5,910 nucleotides of DNA from Bacillota bacterium (GCA_023426265.1 JAFABA010000127.1:1-5910); one strand, 5' to 3'. Counted from the first letter of the stretch, positions 1-5,543 are shown. The notes: generated from the letters alone by a model not told the origin. Numbers and translations are program-made.

Positions 1-1507
1 CTTCCGCCGCCTTCTTTTGCTCCTCGTCCCCCAAATCCAGATCGCCCGCGGCGATGGACTGGAAGGGCTTTTCCGCATATTTGTTGAGCATCTGCAACGC
101 GAACTCGTCCACGTCGTCGGTCAAAAACAGTACGTCGTAGTGGAGTTCTTTCAGGCGGTCCAACTGCGGCAGCTTTTCAATGCGCGCAACGGACGCGCCG
201 CTCGCGAAGTAAATGGCCTTCTGCCCCTCGGGCATGGCGTCCACATATTCCTTCAAGGTGACGAGCTTGTTCTGCTCCATGGAATGGAACAGCAGCAAAT
301 CCTCCAAAACTGTGCGGTTCTGGCCGTAGCCGCTGTACACGCCGTACTTTAATTGCAGGCCAAACGCCTTCCAGAGCTTTTCATACTGCCCGCGTTCGTC
401 CTTGAGCATGGAGGCAAGCTCGTTCTTGATCTTCTTTTCGATATTGGTGGCGATGACCTTCAACTGTCGGTCATGCTGCAGCAGTTCCCGGGAAATATTC
501 AGGGAAAGGTCGGGCGAGTCCACAAGGCCGCGCACAAAGCTGAAATAATCCGGCAGCAGGTCCGCGCATTTGTCCATGATCAGCACGCCGTTGGAATAGA
601 GTTGCAGGCCCTTTTCAAACTCTTTGGTGTAATAGTCGTACGGCGCGCGGGCGGGGAAGAACAGCAGCGTATGGTAGCTGACCGTGCCTTCTGCGCTTGT
701 ATGCACGGTCTTTAACGGCTTTTCAAAGTCGTAGAACTTATCCTGATAAAACTGCTCATACTCCTCCTGTGTCAGCTCCGACTTGCTGCGCTTCCACAGC
801 GGGATCATGGAGTTGATGGTCTCAATTTCCGTATAGGATTCGTACTCCTTGTCCGAGCCTTCCTTTGGGCGGCTTTTCTCCACTTCCATGCGGATGGGGT
901 AGCGGATGTAATCGGAGTACTTTTTGATCAGCGAGCGCAGCCGGTACGCGTCCAGGAATTCGCTGTACTTTTCATCCTCCGTATCCTCTTTGAGCTCAAG
1001 CAATATTTCGGTGCCGAAGCCGTCCTTGGGCGCGGGCGATATGGTAAAGCCTTCTGCGCCTTCGCTCTGCCACTGCCAGGCTTCGTCGCTGCCGTAGGCG
1101 CGGCTCGTCACGGTGACGCGCTTTGAAACCATGAACGCGGAATAGAAGCCCACGCCGAACTGGCCGATGATCTCGGCGTCACGGGCGGCATCCTCCGTGC
1201 GGAACTTCAGCGTGCCGCTTTCCGCTATGGTGCCGAGATTCGTCGTCAATTCGTCCTTGGTCATGCCGCAGCCGTTGTCCGTAAGCTTTAAGGTATTTGC
1301 GCCTTTATCCGCCTCGATGAGGATGAAGAAATCCTCCTTCGCAAGCCCGGTGTTACCCGCGCTTAAATCGCGGTAATAGAGCTTGTCTATCGCGTCGCTC
1401 GCGTTGCTGATCAGTTCCCGCAGGAAAATTTCCTTGTGCGTATAGATGGAGTTGATCATCAGATCCAGAAGCCGTTTTGATTCTGCCTGAAACGGTTGAA
1501 GTGCCAT
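1..1507 (-). CDS. htpG: Molecular chaperone HtpG (Hsp90 family), 3' end outside window
   Basis: ATP-dependent cytosolic chaperone that works as a homodimer on partly folded clients. The visible 502 codons run from ATG at 1507 to the window edge; family members are about 620-640 residues, so most of the C-terminal dimerisation domain is missing only because of the window boundary. The N-terminal GHKL ATPase domain shows the Bergerat-fold N box ELISNASDAIDKL (about residues 31-43, with E31 the expected catalytic glutamate and N35 the Mg-binding Asn), DNGCGM (77-82), IAESGT (94-99) and GQFGVGFYSAF (115-125). The middle domain carries PLWKRSKSELTQEEY and NISRELLQ, whose Arg (about residue 340) matches the ATP-contacting middle-domain arginine. 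GGGTGA eight bases upstream of ATG fixes the start. The nearby CIRCE and sigma-A promoter point to HrcA-repressed heat-shock expression. Oddity: Cys80 sits where Ile or Val is usual in DNGxGM. Identification is very secure. Confidence 0.97.
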   Translation of the reverse strand, partial: MALQPFQAESKRLLDLMINSIYTHKEIFLRELISNASDAIDKLYYRDLSAGNTGLAKEDFFILIEADKGANTLKLTDNGCGMTKDELTTNLGTIAESGTLKFRTEDAARDAEIIGQFGVGFYSAFMVSKRVTVTSRAYGSDEAWQWQSEGAEGFTISPAPKDGFGTEILLELKEDTEDEKYSEFLDAYRLRSLIKKYSDYIRYPIRMEVEKSRPKEGSDKEYESYTEIETINSMIPLWKRSKSELTQEEYEQFYQDKFYDFEKPLKTVHTSAEGTVSYHTLLFFPARAPYDYYTKEFEKGLQLYSNGVLIMDKCADLLPDYFSFVRGLVDSPDLSLNISRELLQHDRQLKVIATNIEKKIKNELASMLKDERGQYEKLWKAFGLQLKYGVYSGYGQNRTVLEDLLLFHSMEQNKLVTLKEYVDAMPEGQKAIYFASGASVARIEKLPQLDRLKELHYDVLFLTDDVDEFALQMLNKYAEKPFQSIAAGDLDLGDEEQKKAAE

Positions 1508-1532
1508 CGCTCAATTCACCCTTTTTCATGGA

Positions 1533-1559
1533 TTAGCACTCATAGTTTGTGAGTGCTAA
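1533..1559 (-). promoter_or_regulatory. CIRCE operator (HrcA binding site) upstream of htpG
   Basis: Perfect inverted repeat: TTAGCACTC (1533-1541), a 9-nt spacer, then GAGTGCTAA (1551-1559). This matches the canonical CIRCE consensus TTAGCACTC-N9-GAGTGCTAA with no mismatch. It lies 25 nt before the htpG start codon and just downstream of the -10 box, so the predicted transcription start falls within or at the edge of it. That is the classical position for HrcA repression. The mRNA leader could also form the 9-bp hairpin. hrcA itself is not in the window. Confidence 0.97.
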
Positions 1560-1563
1560 AAAA

Positions 1564-1592
1564 ATTATAGCGCAGCGCGTTTTAAAATGCAA
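1564..1592 (-). promoter_or_regulatory. Sigma-A promoter of htpG
   Basis: Read on the minus strand: -35 TTGCAT (1587-1592), a 17-bp spacer, and a consensus -10 TATAAT (1564-1569). Transcription would start near 1557, overlapping the CIRCE operator, and give a leader of about 50 nt before the htpG ATG. The consensus -10 with ideal spacing suggests high output once HrcA is released. Confidence 0.88.
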
Positions 1593-1785
1593 ACCCGGGA
1601 ATGTGAGAAAACTGTAAAAAAAGCCCGCAGAACAGTGTAGCCGCCGCCTTACCTTTGACCCACAGTTCATAATGATCGCATAGAAATTACAGGAACTGCA
1701 TTTTGCTTTTTTCTCCATAGCGGCGCACGGCTGCGTATCTCCGTTCTTGAGGAAGGGGAATGGGGAAACGTAGTTTCCTCAAAGC
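1593..1785. other. Intergenic stretch with a block of competing inverted repeats; no gene assigned
   Basis: About 190 bp between the htpG promoter and the downstream terminators of the next operon. I see no convincing gene on either strand. The notable part is 1747-1782, where TTGAGGAA (1747-1754) pairs with TTCCTCAA (1775-1782) across a 20-nt loop. An inner GGAAAC/GTTTCC pair with a 3-nt loop uses part of the same right arm, so the two folds exclude each other. A minus-strand T-run (1616-1622) has no stem before it. A 43-codon basic reading frame begins at 1760 on the plus strand and is discussed as a finding. Non-coding RNA, degenerate repeat and plain spacer all remain possible. Confidence 0.4.
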
Positions 1786-1816
1786 AAAAAATAACCGTCG
1801 GCGCTGGAAGCGCCGA
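1786..1816 (-). terminator. Second (distal) terminator-like hairpin after the DUF4173 operon
   Basis: TCGGCGCT (1798-1805), 3-nt loop, AGCGCCGA (1809-1816): a perfect 8-bp GC-rich stem. On the minus strand it is followed after a short CGG by TTATTTTTT (down to 1786). The T-run is slightly displaced from the stem, so efficiency is uncertain. It lies 34 nt beyond the first terminator's stem and would act as a backup keeping operon readthrough out of htpG. Confidence 0.55.
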
Positions 1817-1845
1817 TACCTTGAAATCCTCAGTCTATTGAACCT

Positions 1846-1877
1846 AAAAGCCCGCGCCACAGTTAAGCGGCGCGGGC
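1846..1877 (-). terminator. Rho-independent terminator of the DUF2975-XRE-DUF4173 operon
   Basis: GCCCGCGCC (1850-1858) and GGCGCGGGC (1869-1877) form a perfect 9-bp GC stem with a 10-nt loop. On the minus strand the stem runs straight into TTTT (1849-1846) and then AGGTT. It begins about 28 nt after the stop codon of the 461-residue membrane protein. The T-tract is short, which may explain the second hairpin downstream. Confidence 0.8.
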
Positions 1878-1905
1878 CATGCAGGGGATAGGGGATGCAA
1901 TATTC

Positions 1906-3291
1906 TTACGCACCCGCGGGGTACCAGGCCGTCAAATTCGGAATGTTGAGCGCCGCATACCACAGCACGAATATGAGCACGGACAGCCGCAGCAGCGGCA
2001 GCTTTTTGCTGTAGAGCCGGATGCCGAACAATACAAGCACGCAGGTAAGGTAACATAGGAACCAGAACGCCTGGATGCGCTTGAACGTCAGCCCGTAGGC
2101 TCCGATGTAGAGCGAAAGCCGCGTAAATGCGGAGGCGAGTATGACGCCGGTGGCAAGGAGCAGCATCATCATCAGGACACGGAGAAACGTCTTTTGCTCC
2201 ACCCGGCAAATGCAGAGCGAGAGCACGCTGAAATTGATGGCGGCCACCCACATGAGCTGGTTGAAGCCCTCCACGGCATATTTGGAGTAGGTCAGACCCT
2301 CTGGCAGGCCGTAGCCGCCAAAGAGGTAGAGAAATTGTACCGCTGTAAATATCGCGTAGGCAATGAGCAGCGTAATCAGCACCACGGCGGGCGCGGTTGC
2401 GCTCCAGGGCTTGTATGCGCGGGTAGAAAGCAACTCCGTTTGCTTGCCCCATGCCGCGCCATAAAGAAAGCTGTAAAACAGCATGGCGCAGATGAATATG
2501 ACGAATATCCGCCATATGATGTCCGAAAGGTCGATCCCACCGAATACCTGTATCGCGAGCGCGTTCATGACCGCGTCCGCCGAGAGCAGCAGCGCGATCA
2601 CGACGATCAGCACCGGTATCGCAATGAGGATACCGAGCCAGACATGCTTGCCTTTTTCCCCGCTTTTAAACAGGCTGCCCACGCCCGCGAAAAAGCGCCC
2701 GAGATATTGAAACGGCTGCACAAAAAAGCCGGTCAGGCAATAGAGAAAATATCCGCTTTCATGCTTCTTGGGAAGCGGCTGCGTCACATACTGCGCATGC
2801 AGCATCAGCAGGCAGGGAATGGCAAGCTGGTTTAGAAAGAGCAGAGACCATTCGCTGTATCCATACGCCTGGAAAGACATCATTACGCAGAGGAACGCAG
2901 CAGCGCCGCACAAAATAAGCCCCAGCGGCCGCTCGGTCGCCTTTTTGTAGCAAAAGACATGAAGCAGCGAGATATAGATCAGCCAGAACGCGGCGTAGCT
3001 TACCGCGTAAGGGCCCGCATTGGCCTCGGAAACGCTCGACAAAAAGGAAAACGCAGTCTGCAATACGAAGCCAAGCACGATCACGCCCAGCAGCAGCCAG
3101 CGCTGGGGTGCTGTGACCGGCTGCGGCAGCTCCGCCTGCTTCAGCGTTGTATAGGCGCTCTCAAAGTATTGCCCTCTTGCAGGCTGGGGCGGCGCCGGGG
3201 GAGCGGAAGCTGCAGGTGCGGTTTTTGCGCCGCAGGCCGGGCAGAAGCGGTCCTGCTCGCGCAATTCGTTACCGCATGCGGAACATTTCAT
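1906..3291 (-). CDS. Zinc-ribbon and DUF4173 domain polytopic membrane protein
   Basis: A 461-residue predicted integral membrane protein of unknown biochemical role. Residues 1-21 form a zinc ribbon with C3, C6, C17 and C20 (CSAC and CPAC pairs). An Ala/Pro-rich linker follows (about 22-62), then roughly ten or eleven hydrophobic segments (near 64-84, 98-114, 122-139, 147-165, 217-237, 258-280, 300-324, 343-364, 369-387, 405-424, 431-449). The DUF4173 hallmarks are LYLFGGYGLPEGLTYSKYA (321-339) and SAFTRLSLYIGAYGLT (387-402). The chain ends soon after NIPNLTAWY, without the soluble tail I recall in longer relatives. The start has GGGAGG six bases upstream, and its ATG overlaps the regulator's TGA as ATGA, implying translational coupling. 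It is the last gene of the operon. The family call is from remembered motifs; a transport or envelope-stress role would be a guess. Confidence 0.85.
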   Translation of the reverse strand: MKCSACGNELREQDRFCPACGAKTAPAASAPPAPPQPARGQYFESAYTTLKQAELPQPVTAPQRWLLLGVIVLGFVLQTAFSFLSSVSEANAGPYAVSYAAFWLIYISLLHVFCYKKATERPLGLILCGAAAFLCVMMSFQAYGYSEWSLLFLNQLAIPCLLMLHAQYVTQPLPKKHESGYFLYCLTGFFVQPFQYLGRFFAGVGSLFKSGEKGKHVWLGILIAIPVLIVVIALLLSADAVMNALAIQVFGGIDLSDIIWRIFVIFICAMLFYSFLYGAAWGKQTELLSTRAYKPWSATAPAVVLITLLIAYAIFTAVQFLYLFGGYGLPEGLTYSKYAVEGFNQLMWVAAINFSVLSLCICRVEQKTFLRVLMMMLLLATGVILASAFTRLSLYIGAYGLTFKRIQAFWFLCYLTCVLVLFGIRLYSKKLPLLRLSVLIFVLWYAALNIPNLTAWYPAGA

Positions 3292-3545
3292 ATGGATACC
3301 TCCCGATCATTTTCTTGGCCGTGGGCCAACAGGGCGTCTTCCTCATCCGCAACATATTCGAGAATATCGCCGGGCTGGCAGTTTAATACCCGACAGGCGG
3401 CGTCCAGCGTGGAAAAGCGGATGGCCTTGCCCTTGTTGTTTTTGAGTATGGAAAGGTTCGCCAATGTCAGGTCCATCGCCTGTGCAAGCTCGGTGAGGCC
3501 TATTTTCCGCCTAGCCATCATGACGTCCAAATTTACGCGTATCAT
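3288..3545 (-). CDS. YozG-type XRE/Cro helix-turn-helix transcriptional regulator
   Basis: An 85-residue DNA-binding protein made of little more than one HTH_XRE (Cro/C1) domain. The opening MIRVNLDVMMARRKIGLTEL, then ANLSILKNNKGKAIRFSTLD and CQPGDILEYV, is characteristic of the small YozG-like regulators. The HTH spans about residues 10-58, with helix 2 near LTELAQAM and the recognition helix near TLANLSILK. A short acidic tail follows, with no ligand-binding domain. ATG at 3545 is preceded by AGGGGG with a 5-nt spacer, 9 nt after the stop of the upstream gene. It sits between DUF2975 and DUF4173 membrane-protein genes; YozG-type regulators commonly neighbour DUF2975 genes (B. subtilis yozG with yoaS). 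I infer that it controls its own operon, perhaps through the repeats around the -35 box, but this is untested. Confidence 0.92.
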   Translation of the reverse strand: MIRVNLDVMMARRKIGLTELAQAMDLTLANLSILKNNKGKAIRFSTLDAACRVLNCQPGDILEYVADEEDALLAHGQENDREVSI

Positions 3546-3554
3546 AGCTGCCCC

Positions 3555-4013
3555 CTATATCGTCAGCGCGTTTTCTTCGCGGTATTCTACGGCCTTTTCA
3601 AACACGCCGCGCAGCACCATGGAGAAAAGCGCGCAAAGAACTTCCGCCGTCAGGATCAAAAACAGCATGGGTCGGAAGTACAGGAGCAGCACAACCAATG
3701 TGAGCGCCGCCATGATGAGCGCGGCAAGCCCCATATTCCTTAAGCGAAGCACGTTTTTGCGGATAAACGGGTCGTTCTGCGTGCTGTGCATCATTCTTGT
3801 GAGCGTAAATAAGATAAACAGGCCGTTTAGAGCCCCCAGTATCCAGCAGATGAGCGCTATAGTATAAGCGGGCGCAGCTTGCGGCGCAAGGTCGGGCGTA
3901 AAGAGAATATACGGCAGAAGCCTCGGCAGCAAAATAATAAACAAGACCCCCAGCACCATGGTAATGTACACCAGCGTAAGCGTAATGGTATTGAGCAGAG
4001 CCGCTTTTTTCAT
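3555..4013 (-). CDS. DUF2975 four-helix membrane protein (YoaS-like)
   Basis: A 152-residue predicted inner-membrane protein of the DUF2975 family, function not established. Four hydrophobic segments are visible: about 7-38, 47-71, 94-113 and 115-137. Between segments 2 and 3 lies the family-like stretch NDPFIRKNVLRLRNMGLAAL (about 79-98). The C-terminus REENALTI resembles the conserved acidic xLTI ending of the family. Length is close to B. subtilis YoaS (about 160). ATG at 4013 is preceded by AAGGGGA with a 9-nt spacer. It is the first gene of the operon, with the regulator starting 9 nt after its stop. DUF2975 next to a YozG-type regulator is a recurrent pairing in Bacillota, so the two may act together, for instance with the membrane protein sensing or sequestering the regulator. 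That link is my inference. Confidence 0.9.
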   Translation of the reverse strand: MKKAALLNTITLTLVYITMVLGVLFIILLPRLLPYILFTPDLAPQAAPAYTIALICWILGALNGLFILFTLTRMMHSTQNDPFIRKNVLRLRNMGLAALIMAALTLVVLLLYFRPMLFLILTAEVLCALFSMVLRGVFEKAVEYREENALTI

Positions 4014-4046
4014 GCTTACAGTTCCCCTTTTTCTATATCTGTAGAA

Positions 4047-4075
4047 AGTATATGTTGCTTTGTATCGATTTTCAA
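4047..4075 (-). promoter_or_regulatory. Sigma-A promoter of the DUF2975-XRE-DUF4173 operon
   Basis: Minus-strand -35 TTGAAA (4070-4075), a 17-bp spacer and -10 TATACT (4047-4052) give a predicted start near 4040 and a leader of about 27 nt before the ATG at 4013. The surroundings are strikingly AT-rich compared with the coding regions. It is the only good promoter before the three genes, and the tight spacing makes them one transcript. Confidence 0.85.
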
Positions 4076-4089
4076 TATAAAGTTATCGA
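4063..4089. promoter_or_regulatory. Paired TATCGA motifs flanking the -35 box: candidate operator
   Basis: TATCGA occurs at 4063-4068 and again at 4084-4089 in the same orientation, 21 bp apart, which is two helical turns. The first lies just downstream of the -35 hexamer and contains the palindrome ATCGAT (4064-4069); the second lies 8 bp upstream of the hexamer. A protein bound to both would occlude the -35 box. The obvious candidate is the XRE regulator encoded by this operon, but no binding evidence exists here. Confidence 0.4.
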
Positions 4090-4130
4090 AAAACAATAAG
4101 ATTTTTATGAACATCAATATTTAGCGGGCA

Positions 4131-4158
4131 TAAAAAAGCCGCGCATAAAAAGCGCGGC
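4131..4158 (-). terminator. Rho-independent terminator of the acyltransferase-like gene
   Basis: GCCGCGC (4138-4144), a 7-nt loop and GCGCGGC (4152-4158) form a perfect 7-bp GC stem. On the minus strand it is followed at once by six T residues (4137-4132). It starts 16 nt after the stop codon at 4175, a textbook intrinsic terminator, and separates this gene from the promoter of the downstream operon. Confidence 0.93.
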
Positions 4159-4174
4159 CGTCGAATGGATCATA

Positions 4175-5296
4175 CTATAGTTGCTTGATATAGCACCGCC
4201 GTATCTTGTGCTGCTCGGTTTCAAAATAGCGCCACTGGCTCATGACGTTGGAGTTGGTCTCCAGTTCCGGCCCGGTTTCGGCGTACTTCCGGCCGTCCTC
4301 TATGGCGAATTTCAGCAGACGGTTCATGATGACGGCGTTGATGCCCGTACCCTGGAGCTCCGGCTTGACGGCGATTAAAAACATATCCAGCGTATCGTTT
4401 TTGCCGCTGAGCGCGTGCAGGACGTGGTACCAGCCAAAGGGGAACAGGTGGCCCCTGCATTTTTGCTGCGCACGGGAAAGCGAGGGCGCGCCCACGCCAA
4501 ACCCCACCACCTCATCCTTGTCGTTGAGCAGTATGGCGGTGGTACGTTCATTAACCAGCGGCAAAAATTCTCCCACGTACTTTTCCACCTGGCGCGGGGT
4601 GAGCGCCACCATGCCGTAGAGTGCGAGATAGGCTTCGTTGTAAAGCTTGAATACGCCCTCTACATAGGGCTTGATGGAGTTGCGGTTGGTAAGCGGCGCC
4701 GCCTTGAGTTTCATGCGCCGTTCCACGGCGCTGGCCAGGCGGTCAAGCCGCTCGTCCGGCTTGTCGGGCAGCGAGACGCGATATTCAATCCAATCGATGT
4801 CCTTTTGGTAGCCCATGCGTTCCATCTGTTTCATGTAATAGGGATGGTTGTAGTACACAAAAAACTGGCTTAATTTGTCAAAACCCTTGATGAGCAGGCC
4901 TTCCCGGTCCATATCCGAAAAGCCGAGCGGCCCGTGCACGGCGGTGCAGCCCTTTTCCTGCGCCCAATTCTCCACGGCGGCAAACAGCGCGCCCACCACC
5001 TCGGCGTCGTCAATATAATCCGCGTGGGAAAAGCGCATCTGGTTGAGATTGTACTTCTGGTTCGCGTGGGTGTTGTAGATGGCAGCAATTCGGCCTACCA
5101 CATTACCGTCCCGGTACGCTAAGAAGCATTTGGAATCGCAGTATTCATAGGCGGGATTCTTTTCCCTGTCAAAATCGTTGACCTGAGAACTGAACATGTC
5201 CGGCACATAGTAGGGATTGTCTTTGTACAGGTTGTTGGCGAAGGCGATAAACGTCTTGATGTCCTTTTTTTGAGTGATCTCGTGGACCGTTACCAT
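4175..5296 (-). CDS. GNAT-fold acyltransferase-like protein (YghO type)
   Basis: A 373-residue soluble protein with two GNAT-like halves (about 1-175 and 185-373). Members are annotated as putative N-acetyltransferases; substrate unknown. The N-terminal half has FLAYRDGNVVGRIAAIYN (58-75), HGPLGFSDMDREGLLIKGFD (121-140) and YYNHPYYMKQMERMGY (148-163), the pattern I associate with YghO-like proteins. The C-terminal half has MFLIAVKPELQGTGINAVIM (305-324), where QGTG resembles the acyl-CoA-binding motif A, then AETGPELETNSNVMSQW (339-355). I chose ATG at 5296, with a G-run ribosome binding site 7 nt upstream, over an in-frame ATG at 5464. The longer reading would run through the promoter and adds 56 residues of unconvincing, proline- and hydrophobic-rich sequence. 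It is a single-gene unit with its own promoter and terminator, divergent from the right-edge gene. Family fairly secure; activity inferred. Confidence 0.85.
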   Translation of the reverse strand: MVTVHEITQKKDIKTFIAFANNLYKDNPYYVPDMFSSQVNDFDREKNPAYEYCDSKCFLAYRDGNVVGRIAAIYNTHANQKYNLNQMRFSHADYIDDAEVVGALFAAVENWAQEKGCTAVHGPLGFSDMDREGLLIKGFDKLSQFFVYYNHPYYMKQMERMGYQKDIDWIEYRVSLPDKPDERLDRLASAVERRMKLKAAPLTNRNSIKPYVEGVFKLYNEAYLALYGMVALTPRQVEKYVGEFLPLVNERTTAILLNDKDEVVGFGVGAPSLSRAQQKCRGHLFPFGWYHVLHALSGKNDTLDMFLIAVKPELQGTGINAVIMNRLLKFAIEDGRKYAETGPELETNSNVMSQWRYFETEQHKIRRCYIKQL

Positions 5297-5351
5297 TTTG
5301 TTTCCCCCCAACTTACAAAAAATTAAGAAATAAGGCCATATAACTCCGACC

Positions 5352-5380
5352 ATTATAGCAGATTCCAATGGGTGCGGCAA
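5352..5380 (-). promoter_or_regulatory. Extended -10 sigma-A promoter of the acyltransferase-like gene
   Basis: Minus-strand -35 TTGCCG (5375-5380), 17-bp spacer, -10 TATAAT (5352-5357), preceded by TG one base away (TGCTATAAT), an extended -10. Predicted start is near 5345, giving a leader of about 49 nt. The leader after the -10 is AT-rich and ends in the G-run ribosome binding site. The promoter lies inside the longer in-frame reading of the gene, which supports the shorter start at 5296. Confidence 0.82.
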
Positions 5381-5449
5381 TAAACAGCCGGGATTGCGCG
5401 AGATAGCGGGAGAAAACGGGAGCATTTGAAGGAAAAGCGCAAGAGCCGG

Positions 5450-5471
5450 GGTATGAGTGGCCACTCATACC
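5450..5471. promoter_or_regulatory. 22-bp perfect palindrome, candidate operator
   Basis: The left half GGTATGAGTGG (5450-5460) is followed with no spacer by its exact reverse complement CCACTCATACC (5461-5471). It lies about 70 bp upstream of the -35 box of the acyltransferase-like gene and about 150 bp upstream of the -10 box of the right-edge gene. There is no T-run on either side, so it is not an intrinsic terminator. Gapless or near-gapless palindromes of this size are typical of dimeric repressor sites such as those of TetR-type proteins. No regulator gene is visible nearby. Confidence 0.6.
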
Positions 5472-5473
5472 GA

Positions 5474-5490
5474 AAATCACATGAAATCAC
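5474..5490. repeat. Tandem AAATCAC direct repeat, 10-bp period
   Basis: AAATCAC occurs at 5474-5480 and 5484-5490, separated by ATG, so the two copies face the same side of the helix. It begins 3 bp from the end of the palindrome. It could be part of a composite regulatory site, or coincidence in such short sequence. Confidence 0.35.
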
Positions 5491-5527
5491 GGCCCATCCA
5501 CATCAGGCAGTTGCTCCGATTCGGCAA

Positions 5528-5543
5528 GGAGCGCTTCCGCTCC
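5528..5543. repeat. Small GC-rich hairpin
   Basis: GGAGCG (5528-5533), tetraloop CTTC, CGCTCC (5538-5543): a perfect 6-bp stem. No T-run follows on either strand, and its role is unknown. It is upstream of the predicted start of the right-edge gene and so probably not in that transcript. Confidence 0.35.

Noticed and set aside
1614..1640. Minus-strand run of seven T residues after GCGGGC, resembling a terminator tail
   Set aside because: No upstream sequence pairs with GCGGGC to form a stem, and no gene ends nearby.
1533..1718. Minus-strand 61-codon frame upstream of htpG
   Set aside because: It runs through the htpG promoter and ends in the CIRCE operator, has no ribosome binding site, and its Cys-rich translation resembles no family I know.
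1844..2515. Minus-strand 223-codon open frame inside the DUF4173 gene
   Set aside because: It is an out-of-frame shadow of the membrane-protein gene, Arg/Ala/His-rich with no start signal, and runs into the terminator.
2194..2835. Plus-strand 213-codon open frame opposite the DUF4173 gene
   Set aside because: Antisense shadow with low-complexity charged composition, no ribosome binding site, and no promoter; the minus-strand gene has clear family motifs.
2959..3867. Plus-strand 302-codon open frame spanning three minus-strand genes
   Set aside because: It crosses the junctions of DUF4173, the regulator and DUF2975, all of which are recognisable families on the other strand; its translation is Arg/Ser-rich shadow sequence.
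5450..5471. Palindrome as a second CIRCE or as an intrinsic terminator
   Set aside because: CIRCE has CACTC-N9-GAGTG order, whereas here the arms are reversed (GAGTG then CACTC) with no spacer; and no T-run follows on either strand.
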